Position numbers and translations under genes: made by a program
The notes under the pieces: generated by a model
The model's database searches: none
What the model saw: the letters and a program-made list of their open reading frames with translations, nothing else
What the model was told of the DNA's origin: nothing
Part shown: positions 38,475 through 51,300 of the stretch, in pieces
Position numbering within the stretch: position 1 is the first letter of the stretch
How the letters are laid out: each line of letters opens with the position of its first letter
Assembly: GCA_035041965.1 (NCBI GenBank)
Contig: JAPYMA010000193.1
Coordinates: 186,001-250,000 of the forward strand
DNA: 64,000 nucleotides
Direction: 5' to 3'
DNA from: Anisakis pegreffii
Taxonomy: Eukaryota; Nematoda; Chromadorea; Rhabditida; Anisakidae

Positions 38475-41400
38475 TTAAGAACACGCCAAACGCCTTCGAA
38501 GCTCATCAATTAAGTCCGCGAGCGGAACATCCTGAAATTTACAGAAATCAAACATTTTTGCGCACGGTTTCCTTACAGAAGGGAAATTATTACACAATAT
38601 CGATAAACGACCAAACATCAACTCACATTTTCTTGCCTATTCTCTACGTTCCGCATTTTTACAACACCCTCTTGCAACTCGCGTTCACCAACAATCAGAA
38701 CTAACGGTATTGAACGCTCTTCACAATATTGCAATTGTGTTAACATTTTTGGATTTGCCTTATATGCCATTTCTGCCTGAATTGATAAAATAAAGAAACA
38801 TTCAAAGCAAGAAACATTTGTTCGAATATTCATCACAGCACTTACGTTCACATCATTCTCCCACAATAATTTACACAGTTTCATCCGTTCTCGTAACAAA
38901 TTCTTTTGTGCTGATGCAACGAAAACTTGTGTTTCTGTAGTACGAACTGTTGACTTTTCCGACTGCAACAATTGGTTAAGCAGTTAACAAGAAATGATAA
39001 AATGTTACATTCCATTTTGATCCGGCAACCTTTCAGAATAACTTTCTTGAACTGAAATTTCATCACGGGCTGTTGTCAGACCAGAAGACAACTTTCTAAG
39101 AGATCAGATCTGGAGAATTCTAAGGTTCGGAAACCACGATGTAGGCTTAGGCCTCAATGAAAAGAAAAGACTTTCACCAAGCAGCCTTTCAAAGTAATAT
39201 TTTGAAGTGAAATTTCGCACAAGTTGTTTCTAGAATAAAATGTGTACATTTCTGAGGCTAGACTTTACAAATTCCAACTTGCGAAAAGAACTATCATCCT
39301 GCAATACATGGAGGAGAGGTAAGGAAATCAAAGGAAACAGTGGAAGAAGACTTTGAGAAATACTGATACAAATGAATAACCTCAGCTTTCATTTCCATAA
39401 TACTGAAGAGACGTTCGATTCCAAATGATACACCAACACATGGCACTGCTTGTTTCTTAGGTGAAAACATGGCCACTAGATTATCATATCGACCGCCAGC
39501 AGCCACTGAACCAACATTTGTCGACGAGATCTCATCTGCTGAAGCTGTTCCATTCCTTTTATCATCTCCACTCTGACATTCCATAGTATAACCCTTCACA
39601 ACAGTTTCGAATATCGCTCCGGTATAATAATCCAATCCTCGCGCCAATGCCGGATCGAATTGAATATTCTTGTCGATACCATAAATAGAACAATAATCAA
39701 GCAGAAGTCTCATGTCAGTGACTGCTTTCTTTACTGATGCATTCGCACCCGTTTCAGTATCCTTTTCGAAGAATTTCAACAACTCTTCATTCGACGCCGT
39801 AACATTCCGATCTCGTATTCTGACGAACTTTTGCAACTTGTCAACTGCATTTTGGTCGATGTGCTTCTCATCAATGAGCTCACTTCGAACCTCACTCCAT
39901 GCAACTTTGTCGAGTTTATCAATTGATGAACACACAGTCTTGAAATCCGATTCTTTCATACCACTCACTGCGAACATTCCTTCCAACATAAGACGATGAT
40001 TGAGCTGAAAACAGAGCTAGAGTCGCCGCTTGATTCGCTTTCTGCCTTTCTTTTAGAAGAACTCACTGACAAAGAAAGAAACAGACCTTGATTTGGAAAT
40101 CACCTAAATCCAAAGAAGTTAACACCTCATCGATAACCTTCAAGCACTCTGCCTCGGGTAACATAGCGTCGTACTGCCCAGCAATATCAAAATCCTAAAA
40201 TCACATAAGTGTTGCACAGATGAATAAACAACTGCTTATCACAGAGCAACTTCACTAACACACTGAAAGAATTCTCGATAACGGCCTCGTGTCATAACTG
40301 GCTGATCGCGACGATAAACCTTCGCGATGTGGTATCGTTTGATATTCGTCACTTTATTCATGGCTAAGTAACGAGCGAATGGTACCTTGAATTGAATTCA
40401 ACAATCATTTCAGTCGAGTAACAACGATTATATTATAAATCAAATAACTAACGGTGAGATCATAACGTAGACTGAGCAGTTCACCGCCTTGGTCAGCTAA
40501 ATCAAAGATCAATTTTCCACCCTCTTCACCATATTTACCCAACAAAACATCTCTTAATTCGAATACTGGTGTATCAATCGTCTCTGCACCGTGTCTTTTA
40601 AAACTATCTGTGACAATTCGTAACACCTTCTCGCGAATTGCCATTGCTTTCGGACCATAATCACGCGTTCCTGAACAATTTTTTTACAGTTCATCTCATC
40701 AGAAACTAGCATGAAAGTTTATCTGTACTAGAAGTAATCGAATGAAAAACTTTAAAATCATCAAAAGAAGAGAAAAATCAAAACCTTTCGGGCATTTCAA
40801 CACAAACTTGCCACCACCTTCATCACCAAGTAGTTTCTTCTTTTCCAACATTTTAGCAATTTTCTCTTTGATCTTCAATAACAAATAATATTTTATTACA
40901 ACTAAGATAGATCAGCAGGCTAGCAATTACCTTTCTACCACTTCGATGTGTGTAAACGATTGATCTGTTCGAGAAACGTGATAGAATCATTTAAATAACT
41001 GAAAACGATTGTCAAAGCCACTTATCTGCTCATCAAACAAATCCACTTTCAGTGCAGTATTTATGCGTTCGGAGCGCGTTCAACATCAAACAAATTCTAT
41101 TTTTTGACTGCGCATTAACACTTCAACTCAGCATCAGGTTGGAGCACAACAAAAAATCAATCACTCAAATTCACTCACCAAAATCGAACTGATTTCAACT
41201 TCAATAGTACGCACCGGCAATCAGACTGGTGCCTCAAACGAGCCTCTACAAGTCACCGATGGGTATTAGTAAAGTTCAAATTAGTCCGAACTCGAATTTC
41301 AGTAGTTAAAAGAAAAAAGTAATTTTATTCGAATGAAGGTTTGTGACAGCCTCCTCCTATCCTCCATCAGTTACCTAATTTTTAAACACTACTTTAGACT

Positions 41401-41565
41401 AGTCAAGAAATTTTAAACGTTAGCAGAGATATGATCAAAAAATGTGACTTGTACCAGCTCAGCATCGGCCTTTGATTCCTTTAGGGCTCTAATTTGATCA
41501 CCTAATGCTTTCACTTCCATTCGAAGAGTTTCTTTCTGAGCCGTAGTCAATTCTACATCCGTCAT
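38475..41565 (-). CDS. hars-1: Histidine--tRNA ligase, cytosolic
   Basis: Nine exons join in phase to 532 residues: 41565-41455, 40872-40785, 40670-40453, 40385-40260, 40194-40087, 40004-39381, 38962-38846, 38776-38627, 38531-38475 (TAA). It charges tRNA-His with histidine. Residues ~15-66 form a WHEP domain ([16 protein letters not shown] then [16 protein letters not shown]) leading to [17 protein letters not shown]. The class II catalytic core follows: [23 protein letters not shown] (motif 2), [15 protein letters not shown] (histidine-binding signature), [10 protein letters not shown] and GVSFGIERL (motif 3). The C-terminal anticodon-binding domain runs from [11 protein letters not shown] through [15 protein letters not shown] to the end. 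It is slightly longer than human HARS1 (509) because of extra residues in exon 6. All introns are GT-AG. Confidence 0.97.
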
Positions 41566-43703
41566 AGTGATGCAATAATACTGATGTGATCAACTTTGAT
41601 ATTATCTAAAAATATTTATTTCATCGTTCACTTCAAAGTGCGAAACAATGTTGGCGAAAATACAGCTATCATTAACACACAAAACAATGGAAATGTGAAG
41701 TAGTAGCAATCCGAGAGACCTGATAGCACTCTATGTCTTGCAGTATAGATCAAAGAAAAAAGGGTGTGGTCTAACATACACGGAACACGCCTCATCCATC
41801 GTACGCACGAAGACATTCTGCCACAGCTACCTTCGCATATGTCCATAAGCTATCAGGATCATTATATTCAAACTAACGGTACCTTCAGGTTTGCACTGTA
41901 TCATGATTGTTTATCCCCGCCGTCGGCTTCTTCAGACTCTTTAGTTTCAGAAAAGTCAAAAATCAAATACACGTTAACAAATCCGAAAATACACCATTGT
42001 ACAGGACAAAAACCGACGCGATGCGAAAAATCCAAATTTGGGAAGCAGAAAAGGCAAAGAAACCTGAGTTCAATAAAAACATTATTGGGTTCACATTATT
42101 ATCTGTATCACCTAAAAAGCATTAATTAAAAACATATCGAACAAGCTGCTCGATACAAAATCACTGAGGATAAATATGATCTGCCAGTGACAAGAGTAAT
42201 CAGCGACATAATACATCAAATCGTCAATTATCAGTTCCAAGCTTTACTTAATATCATCAAAATATAACAATTGATCAATTTCTTCATGAATGAGCACAAC
42301 TGAACCATTGCGATTGTTTCCAAATTAGCTTCACCTTGAAGTTATCAGTACGCTTAATTGCACGATGCTCTGGGATGAAGGATATGCGAAAGTGCATTAA
42401 AAGTACTTCATAACAACACTGATGCTATCGTTAAGATGAACTGAATCGCTTTACACCTTGTTTTGTTCATTTATCTAATCACTTCAATGCAATAATATCG
42501 ATGATCATTTCTCGATTGAATCACAAATCGAAGTAATCATTTCATTCAAACATCAATTGATTACTTCATCTTTCAATCACTGTTAACACATCCATCAAAC
42601 TATATTTACGAAATGTCATGAATACGGTTAGACCAAACCCTCTCAACTTCACATGTTGTTTCGCACCCTCGAATTCTTGAACGTTCCAATTGTGGTGTCA
42701 ATACAATAGAATTTCGCAATAGGCTTCTGAATGCATCACGTCAAAAAGCGTCAAGCGATGTTCTATGCTTAAATGCTTTAAACACGCACGTGTACACCTA
42801 CACACGCTCGCATCTGAGGCATGACACTCGAGCTTCTTGAAACCTTTGCATCCCTACTCTCTCCTATATTCTCGTTCTATTTTCTTTTTTTACTAGTCAT
42901 CGCAATGCTATTTCGACAATTCTCGGCTTGATGACGAAAGCAAACACCCCACCTATCCATCGACTTTTAGCCACCATGATAGTTTAAATCACTTTTAATT
43001 AAGTTACAATGACTGTACGACTGTTCCATTTTTTGACATTCATTAGAGTCAGTACACCCATTTTTTTTCAATTTCGACTATTAGCCGAAGGAAACCGAAT
43101 TTTTCCTAAACTCTGTTTGACGCAAACAAATGATCCAGAAACTCCGTGCAGTCATTCGAATCGCCAGGTTTTGAAAATAACGATCTTTGTTGATCATCTG
43201 GTTCGATCATAAAGGTGCACTCTATGATCTGTCAGTGGTATTTTATCGATGTGTCAATGGTACCATACCAGTTGATCAACACAGATTATATACTATGATT
43301 GTTTCGCTCACAACATTCATATTCTCATTCAGCCATCATTCAAGTCTGTCGTGTTGTTTTGTGCGATGAATTGGTGCTGCGTGTGTGACGTAATTCATGA
43401 TTTTATTCGTTAATGCTTTTCTGGTATAATTCGTCATTGCGCCAGAGATATTCTGGGATCAAATATCCATCTAATTTTTTAACTTCATTAGTATCATAGT
43501 GTTTCAAAGGTTGGCGACTGTATAGATTAAAAGAGAAAATAATAAGGGGACAGGTTTCGCTAAAGAGACAGGTAGGAAAGATCGTCCGAGTCCAATCGTT
43601 GAATTCAGTTTCAATATTGAAATATGGTGATATTCGCAGTTTAGGTGATATCTTATTAAATCATCACCATCGGTATATTAGTTTAGAACGCTGATAACGT
43701 GTG
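41566..43703. other. Region upstream of the HARS gene
   Basis: It should hold the HARS promoter. Plus-strand frames at 41764-42129 do not look like a conserved protein. The rest is AT-rich with no clear signal. Confidence 0.4.
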
Positions 43704-44385
43704 TGTCGCACGCTAGCGAATTGATAAGTCATTAGATAGAGATCATTGATGCGATTGTTTGCCTTCATTAAATAGTATTTGATAAGGTCATTAATTGTTT
43801 ATCTCACTTATATAAAAAGCAATTGACCTCTCTTTAAACTATCCGTTTCCCATTTATTAACCCCATCATAAAGTTTGCTTATCCTACAATTGTGTCTTTG
43901 TTGTGCCGGTTTTATGTGCGTACTGGACGCAATAAGCGGCACATCCTTTCCAAACTTGGCATATGGTAATCTTAATAATCACATATTGTAATCAATATTG
44001 TAATCAACCAGACTTCGCATGTTGTAATCAATCCGGAGAACCCCGCCCCTCTCCGGGTTCGCCTCACAACAGATACCCCAGTGTGACAAAGATATTGCTC
44101 AAGCAAACGCTGTGGGCACTCCATCCCCTCGGAGATCTCCCACCACCGCTCTTCCCAGTGTGACAAGTATATTGCCCAAGCAACGGCTGTGGGCACCCCA
44201 TCCCCTCGGAGACCTCCTATCAATCCACTCAACTCACTGTGACTACTAACCTACCCTAAGCAAAGGCTGCTGGCTTTCGAGCTCCAACCAACACAACCAC
44301 TCCAATCGACTATTGTTTGCGTTATACTATTGTGTTCTTCACTAATAAATTTATTCAATCCAACTCAAATCCTTTTTGTCCGACA
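43704..44385 (+). mobile_element. Solo LTR of the BEL/Pao-type family
   Basis: Nearly identical to 1068-1752 (a few substitutions and a 3-base deletion near the 3' end). It starts TGTCG and ends CGACA. It is flanked by the perfect 5-bp target duplication GTGTG (43699-43703 and 44386-44390), as expected for BEL/Pao insertion. No internal sequence is present, so recombination between two LTRs has removed the element. TATA-like box at 43809-43816. Confidence 0.95.
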
Positions 44386-44390
44386 GTGTG

Positions 44391-45079
44391 TGAATAATTT
44401 ATTAATGAGAAATGTGTTATCAATGAAAATCGTACTGAACCACGTATAATGAAGACTGCGAATTAGTATCGTTTCAGGTATGCACAATTATGAAGGTGAG
44501 CGAGCTAGCGAACAGGCTACGGTAATGGTCGTTAGCAACAAACTTGATAGTGATTGGTCAGAGCAAACTGGTCATTGGTCACAGTCATTACGGTAGCGCC
44601 CAAACTCCAGCGTCACTGATCACTAAGCGTGAATCATTGGGAATCGAAGGTGGGTAATTGGTTCATTTTTGTGATGATTTAATTAATTTGTTATTTGGTG
44701 CTTTGGAATGACTTCATTGTCACTCAGTGTTGCTAAATTTCCCCGATCTAACGTGAATCTAGCGTATATTTAGTGAGTATGGTGTATCGCATGAATATTC
44801 AGTGGTAGACGTGTTGATGTGGGCTATCAAATAGTTACGTGATAGCAGTCATAATACTGATAGTGATGTTGATACCTTTGGTCATATAGCATTGTGATGA
44901 TATATGGTCGAAAATGATACATAATCTTGTTAGCATTTTACCGTTGTTCAATTCTAGACAGACTGATTTCGACGCACATACGAAGACGAGAATCGGCGGT
45001 GGTGGCCAGACGGCCTTCGATGGTGGTGGTGTTATCAACAGCTAGACTTATCAGCAGTCCACAGCTGTCACTGTAGCAG
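44391..45079. other. Spacer
   Basis: A patch at 44490-44600 has repeated GGTAATGGTC/CATTACGGTAG words. Nothing else is recognisable. Confidence 0.35.
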
Positions 45080-45230
45080 TATCAACAACAACAGTACGCT
45101 TATCAACATCAACATCAATATCATTATCAACAACAACAGTACGCTTATCAACATCAACATCAATATCAGTATCAACAACAACAGTTATATAACAAGAAAT
45201 ACGACAGAAAGGCGCGAGGAAGCGCCAGGT
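45080..45230 (+). CDS. Possible Gln/Tyr/His-rich repeat exon
   Basis: After a plausible acceptor (TGTAGCAG) the + strand reads YQQQQYAYQHQHQYHY, then the same again, then YQQQQLYNKKYDRKARGSAR, ending at a donor (GTTAGG) at about 45230. The DNA unit is 45 bp, repeated about 2.4 times, so every unit keeps the frame. The composition is prion-like. No partner exon was found, and the opposite strand is also open, so a noncoding minisatellite is equally possible. Confidence 0.3.
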
Positions 45231-46140
45231 TAGGAGTCTCAACTTTATTGTTTTCTTCATTTTCCTTTTCACTAGGATACGAATGAATGATAGGTAACAC
45301 AACCTTGTTTTTCATCATTCATTTTCACTTCATTTTGAACTTAGGGACTGCAAAATAAAATTGAGTCGTGGTCAGTGACCACATTTTATGCATGCTTCAT
45401 TCTTTCATTCATGCATTCATCTGTAAATTTTTATGAATTGTGTGTTTGTATATGTTGCTGATTATTTGTTAGCCATAATTTGTTTATATTAAACTCATGA
45501 TGGGTATTTGATTATATGACACTGATGTTGCTTTGTATTATTTAGTGATATGAAACTTATCATTGTGGAATTATTATGTCATGCTATTTTCGAGTTGCTT
45601 ATGGCACCTCTTATTTCTTTATTGGGTGATTGTTTTAATGCTTTCTGATTTTATTGTTTATATTATTCATGCTATATTGCCATTATTATTTTGAGTTACT
45701 GTTATTACTGTTCAGTGTGATGTGTTTCTATTCTTGTAATGTCATATACAGGGAAATTTAATGAGTCATCACCATCACTATTTATCAGTCATTTTCTACG
45801 ATATCCACGAATTTCTATTACCCATTTGAAGGCACTCTGGATGGCACTAATGCGTATATTCTGAGGATATTTCAAATTATTTTCTGTGAACCGTCGATTT
45901 AGTCTCCTCTGAAATGAAAAATCTCATCTGAAACAATTGCATATGGAAGAATGAAAAATACGTGAAATCTGAAATGGCTCATTACATTTTGATTCTCATT
46001 TATTCGTTCGTATTGTAAATTAAATGATTTATGAAATACTATCGTATTCATTGTTAGCCATTGTCAGAAATGTTTTCACTATGTATTTGTTTATTCATTT
46101 TGTGCATTCATCATTGTTATCAATGTTTTGAATCATTTTT
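45231..46140. other. AT-rich spacer
   Basis: No gene, repeat or RNA signal seen. Confidence 0.4.
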
Positions 46141-46142
46141 TA

Positions 46143-46330
46143 ACTGATGCGGTAGGGCGAAGGAGGGATGCGGCACGTGATGACCCGCTTAACTCCGGAG
46201 CCAGAGGTAGGGACTTGGACTGCATACAAATATGGCCCGTCCCACCTAATTGAACTTCTTTTTTCATTTTGTGCACCTCTCTAATCACTCCCCCTAACAT
46301 TGACTCGAGTACGTGTTGGACTCTAGTATA
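46143..46330. other. GC-richer block of unknown origin
   Basis: A sharply bounded block, much richer in G+C than the flanking AT-rich DNA. The minus strand is open for 71 codons across it. It could be a relic of a mobile element, but I cannot name one. Confidence 0.3.
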
Positions 46331-46794
46331 GATACAAGACTGACACATATACTGATATCTATTGAGTCAGTTGTGACAGATTTCACTCAGTTTGATTTAA
46401 CTTAGTTCTAATTGGCACAAAATTGATTTGATTTAGCTTGACCATTAAAACACACCGATTATGAGTTAAACATCTGAAACGACATAAATGCAATTCTTTC
46501 ATGAGTTGATGCATCGTTTAGCGGATTTGGTACTGTTTGAGATTGACTGACCTTGATTTAAGTCTGACTTTGAGCTCCCTTGAAGTCATTAAACTTGACT
46601 TGGACTTGAATTGACCTGACCAGACTTTAGGCATGCGATTCACAGAGGAGTTTAGTCATTTATCCATAACCCGATGGCAGTGACATAGTAAACTAGTAGC
46701 TCAGGAACAAGCTCTCGGAGCTGGTCGCTCCTTAAAGGAAGGGTAACGCATAAGAGAAATTTTGTTTAGTTTGCTGCGACAGGAACTAGAGCAG

Positions 46795-47347
46795 GTGTTT
46801 ACAACAGCTGCACTGGCATAAGAAAAGAAGAAAAATATCACTACAGAAATGAGCTTCACAAACGTAGGGTATGAATGGCCTTATGAAGTTAGCGGTAGGT
46901 CTGGAAAGTTCGCCTGGACCACTCATCCTGTAGAGTCGAGTCGCTGACTGGTGACTCGAATTCTCAGGTGTTTGTGGTTACTCGCCGAAGCTTATCTATT
47001 AGCTAGTGTCATGATGGCATTCATACAATTCTATGATGATTTCCTTATGTCCATTGCCAGTGTAGTTATCATTCATCACTTGTGCTACTGAGATACTCGA
47101 TAACCTCATCGATCCACTCGAATGGTCTAAAGTTATCGTATTGAAAATAACTTATGAGTTAGTCTCTGGGAGAGCTATCATCAGGTGTTGATAATGGCTG
47201 TACTGGCATATCAAGTGAAGAAAATATTCCCTAAAAATTGAGTTTCACTAACGTAGGGTATGAATCACCTTATGAAGTTAGCGGTAGGTCTGGAAAGTTC
47301 GCCTGGACCACTCATCCTGTAGAGTCGAGTCGCTGACCGGTGACTCG
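46795..47347 (+). repeat. Two direct copies of a ~165-bp module
   Basis: The segments 46795-46958 and about 47182-47347 match through AACGTAGGGTATGAAT, GAAGTTAGCGGTAGGTCTGG, GAGTCGAGTCGCTGAC and TGACTCG, about 389 bp apart. Confidence 0.8.
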
Positions 47348-47950
47348 TAAAACATCTTGCTCGTAATAATATTTAATGACAGCTGGAATGACGCTGATGT
47401 GGTATCATTTGTGTAGTCAATGGTCATATTAAAAATGCACATTTCGATTGCGTGGGTGTTCCCAACCCGTCGAGCTGCCAACAAGCGGGGTTAGGTTTAG
47501 GTAAATGCGACAGGCGTTCCCCGCCTACCGGCAGTCTAGGCGAATCGGGGAGAAATGACTAAAATATGCTAGCGACATGTCCCCGAGTATCGCTGGCATT
47601 CATTCTTCGGAAAATATTGCGGGCGTTCCCGGTCCGGGAAAGGCGCCAATTTGACCGGGGATAGGGAGTGCGCGTAAGTTGGCCTGAGTAGTGCCTTCGG
47701 GCATTTGCTTAGGTAACGAGGGTTCCCGGACTCACCGTGCGCACTTTCCCTTAACAGGGGGAATTGTTCGCGTTGGCCATTGACTACACTTCTGAAATTA
47801 CATCGCTTAGTTTCAATGTTGTTAAATGTGTTATAAGGAGAAATCTCTCAGGTGTTTGTGGTTACTCGCCGAAGCTTATCTATTAGCTAGTGTCATGACG
47901 GCATTCATACACATCTATGATGCTATCCTTATTTCCCTTGCCAGTGCAGT
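46962..47950 (+). repeat. Second duplicated module (two copies)
   Basis: The segments 46962-47065 and 47846-47950 both start TCTCAGGTGTTTGTGGTTAC and run through CGCCGAAGCTTATCTATTAG. In the first copy this module directly follows the first module; in the second copy it is displaced by 498 bp. Confidence 0.8.
47348..47845. mobile_element. 498-bp insertion that splits a duplicated block
   Basis: Its edges are defined by comparison with the unbroken copy at 46951-46965. It is GC-rich in its centre (CGGCAGTCTAGGCGAATCGG region). An inner inverted pair at 47411-47426 (GTGTAGTCAATGGTCA) and 47774-47789 (TGGCCATTGACTACAC) has one mismatch. No coding capacity. Family unknown. Confidence 0.55.
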
Positions 47951-48169
47951 TACTGTCTGTCATAAGTGATGATAAGATACCTCATAAGTCATCGCTTCTG
48001 TTTTTAATAACCGACCAGTTTCGAGAGCTTATATCTCGAGCTAGGGTTGAATTGGACAACTGTGGTTTGATCTATGCATAGAGGTTAGAATTTTCTCTTG
48101 GACGCTAGCATGAGGTCTTTTCAGGGTTGGGATGAGTTGATGTGTATGTTCCCAATAAGATGCTCTTGA

Positions 48170-48960
48170 ACTTTTCTCATAGTTTATAACTCAAGCGCTC
48201 AGATATATAACTCAACTTGAGGAATAGAAAGGCATGTAGAGAGGCAATTTATTCATATTATCATGCTTTGAATTGTCCGATTGGATGTATGCATTGAAAT
48301 CTCGTGTTTATGCTAATATGTGTTTGATTGTCCTGTTGTTGTTGTTTATGATTATTTCGTTTTGTTATTGATGTGATTACTTCGTACTTTCGTGCTTGAT
48401 GCTGTCGCGCCAGGCATAACGGAGGGAAGCATTGCTAGGCATGGTTTGGTGTCTTTCCATGCTTGAGACAGAATCGCAAAGTGCGTAGAGAACCCCGCAC
48501 AGACTATCCGGATGTCACATGATAGGTCCAGGCTCAAGTTTGGATCTCTTACTTGTACATAAGTTCATAACATTGATGAAGTTAGGATAAATTTGAAAAT
48601 ATGAATGGTGCGTGGCGCGATAGCTACATAAACGTTTTTCCACGTGTTAACACATATCACACCGAAACAGCTTGAGAGGATCGATGAGTGTTGATTTAGG
48701 ATTGTCGTGACAGCAACTCAGGTGTAGTATAGGTTCTAGTCTTAATACGATTGTTTGCGTCGCACTTAGGAACTATGAAGTTAAAATTTAAAGGCTTAGC
48801 GAAATATCGAAGTGAGGGGTCATTTAGAAAATTCGTTAGTGCAAAACACTGTTAGCGATTCAGTAAAGTGCAACTGAAATGAGTAATCATACGTTGAGGA
48901 ACATTTCATGGGAAGATTGTTACACATATCTTAAGCACAGTGTAACAAATCTCGAGGATT
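48170..48960 (+). repeat. Diverged ~0.8-1 kb duplication, copy 1
   Basis: Matches 55120-56215 in the same orientation and order, for example CATAGTTTATAA, AATAGAAAGGCA, CAGGCATAA, GAGACAGAATC, AATGGTGCGTGGCGCGA and CACACATATCTTAA-like words, with many substitutions and small indels. Confidence 0.75.
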
Positions 48961-51300
48961 GAGTTAAATTCTTCCGGAAAACATGACGATAAGACAAAAA
49001 ACAAATGGGAAGTCTCGAATAGGATGATAGATTCTCTCGAAAGGAGACAGAGTCTATGAAAGATAACCCTTCAATGTCGTTTAGCAGAGAGTAAGAATGG
49101 AAAAGCAATACAACGAATAGAGCATTCATAACACGACATCTAACGCATGTCAGCGTAAGTCCTGCGATGTGATCAATAAGCTTGAATGAGTATAATTGTT
49201 CGAAAATTAGTGATATGCACAGAAAAGGCTGCAGTCTCTGGCTTATATTCAATTTTTCCTTCCGTGGAGAACGCGTTACGTCGGAAAAAAACCATCTTCG
49301 TTTCTCGTCAGGCGGCCATGTGTCAGGTTTCGTATCGAACTCTTCAATGGTATTTAATTAGCGCTTCTCAATATACATGCTCCTCTTTCTTTCTATCAGT
49401 TAAAAACTGAGTGAAGAAATTCATGAACGTAACCACACAAGAGCGATGACAGCTGGAATGGTAAAGTGCTTGAGCTGACCGTCACGATATCCTCTTCTCT
49501 AGTACGAACATTTGAAACCTCACGTCACTGCACCTAGTAGCATGAAGAAGCACCATCAGTATCTCGAAGATGCGGATTTTAAGATCGTAAAGGGCATATG
49601 TATGGTTTGGATTTTTGAGAAGTTCAGCGAGATGATTTTTGCTTCTATTTCAATAAGACTGCTACAAATCGGTTCGGCTTGACGAGTGGACCAGAAAAAG
49701 TGCAAAATTATGGATCCATGAGAGACGTGAGGTCAGGGATATCATACATAAGAACAGTCAAAGTGGAGTGAAACCACATTTTGCGGTCGGAACACAAGAA
49801 CGGCTGTAGCTGTTGAGCTAATTTGTATTTCATTGCATTCAGTGCCTCATTGCGGATCGATTGATACCTAATTTATGAAACATGAGTCCATCGGCCAAAA
49901 ATCCTGAAATGACGACTTTTGCAGTTTTTAGAATCTCGAAAAGCGGGTTTTTGTTGGTGGATCGAGTAAAAATGAATAAGATCAGCGTGCGGTGGGATGC
50001 GCAGTGGAATTTGATATAATGTTTATTACTCAATATTCAGTGATCACTTAATAATTATAATGATTGGCCACTCGGCATATAGTCTTGACACAATATTAGG
50101 TCGACAATAACTGACAGTGATAATCAATTACAATATTTCTCAATAATAATCAATCAATCACAATAATAATCGATTTCTTCTTTGAACATATGGACGAAAC
50201 TTCTGCGAGGCACTGTAGATTAGACTGATGACCCCGATCCTTCGTTCCCGGGTCCTTAAGTAGTTGCATCGCCCATGCATTCCGGAACTCATCGGTCTCC
50301 GTTTCCCACAACATTTTGTTGTTGTTCAGTCGTCGTTTCTGGGAATCTTTCTCCTGTAAGATCTGAATTGAAGATAATAACTACTTTTGTTTGGGTTATC
50401 TACCAAATTCTTGAGATTTAGATTTTATGTTTTTGATTTAGATTTTATGTTTTGAGAAAGAGGTGCTCGACTTGGTTACAATCGGAACAGTTCCTTTGAT
50501 ATTCTTGATCAGATGGACAAGGTCACCTCAAAACCATTTAAAATGTCTCGAAATATTCATCCAGAGCTGAGATATAGTATCCCAAATTTTCGACATCCCA
50601 AATTCTCAATTTTCGACATTTTCGACGTCAATTTTCAACAATTTTTTCGAATTTTGAGGTCGTGAGAGGTATGGTCAGTATTTTTTTGAAAATTTGGGCT
50701 AAGAAATTTTTTGCTCATTTTTCGATGATTTTGGTACCAATCGATTAACGAGTGGATCGTTTAAAGTACAAGATTATGGCATTCTGAGAGATGTAAGATG
50801 AGAAAAATGCTTCCAGAAAAACAGTGAAGCTCCATGGTGCAATTTTTTCAATGCACTGGGGGTCACAGGTTCAATTCCACAAAGCGTCAATGATTTTTAC
50901 CATTTTTCGGTTGCATCTTTCCAAAAACTTCTCGAATCCCTAGAATTTTTGCCATTAAATAAACAAGCGATTTTTTTGAACATCGGTCGGCTCTCGGAAC
51001 GGATAAATGTGATGTCGAATTTTCGGTGTTCGCCTCATGCTTCATTCTTGAGTATGCTTCACAAAGCCAACTTTAAGCAATTCTCCATAACGTCCAGAAT
51101 GTCCGGAGTTCAAATGGCGTGAAGTCAGAAAAATCATACAAGAGAATAGTCAAACTTAATGGTGCAGTTGTTTATTTTGACTTCTTTAGTAGAGATCCAA
51201 CTCATTCAAAGCACTTCACGAGAGCTCTGCATTGTCGAACACGTTCCATAGTGGAAACTGCACGTGTTATTCGCAAATTTTTTCAATTTTTGTTCAGAAT
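48961..51300. other. Repeat-derived spacer
   Basis: No gene. Diverged copies of a word set (GATTATGG...GAGAGAtGTaAG... AGTCAAagTggaGTG) occur near 49700, 50760 and 51120, suggesting an old low-copy repeat. Short AATAATAATC runs lie near 50130-50170. Confidence 0.4.

Noticed and set aside
41764..42129. 121-codon + strand frame upstream of HARS
   Set aside because: Starts at GTG, overlaps another open frame, and has no recognisable features.
45051..45302. Minus-strand frame rich in VDVD/TVVVD repeats
   Set aside because: This is the complement of the 45-bp minisatellite; the + strand has better splice context.
50860..50885. B-box-like GGTTCAATTCC suggesting a tRNA
   Set aside because: No A box at the right distance and no cloverleaf can be drawn.
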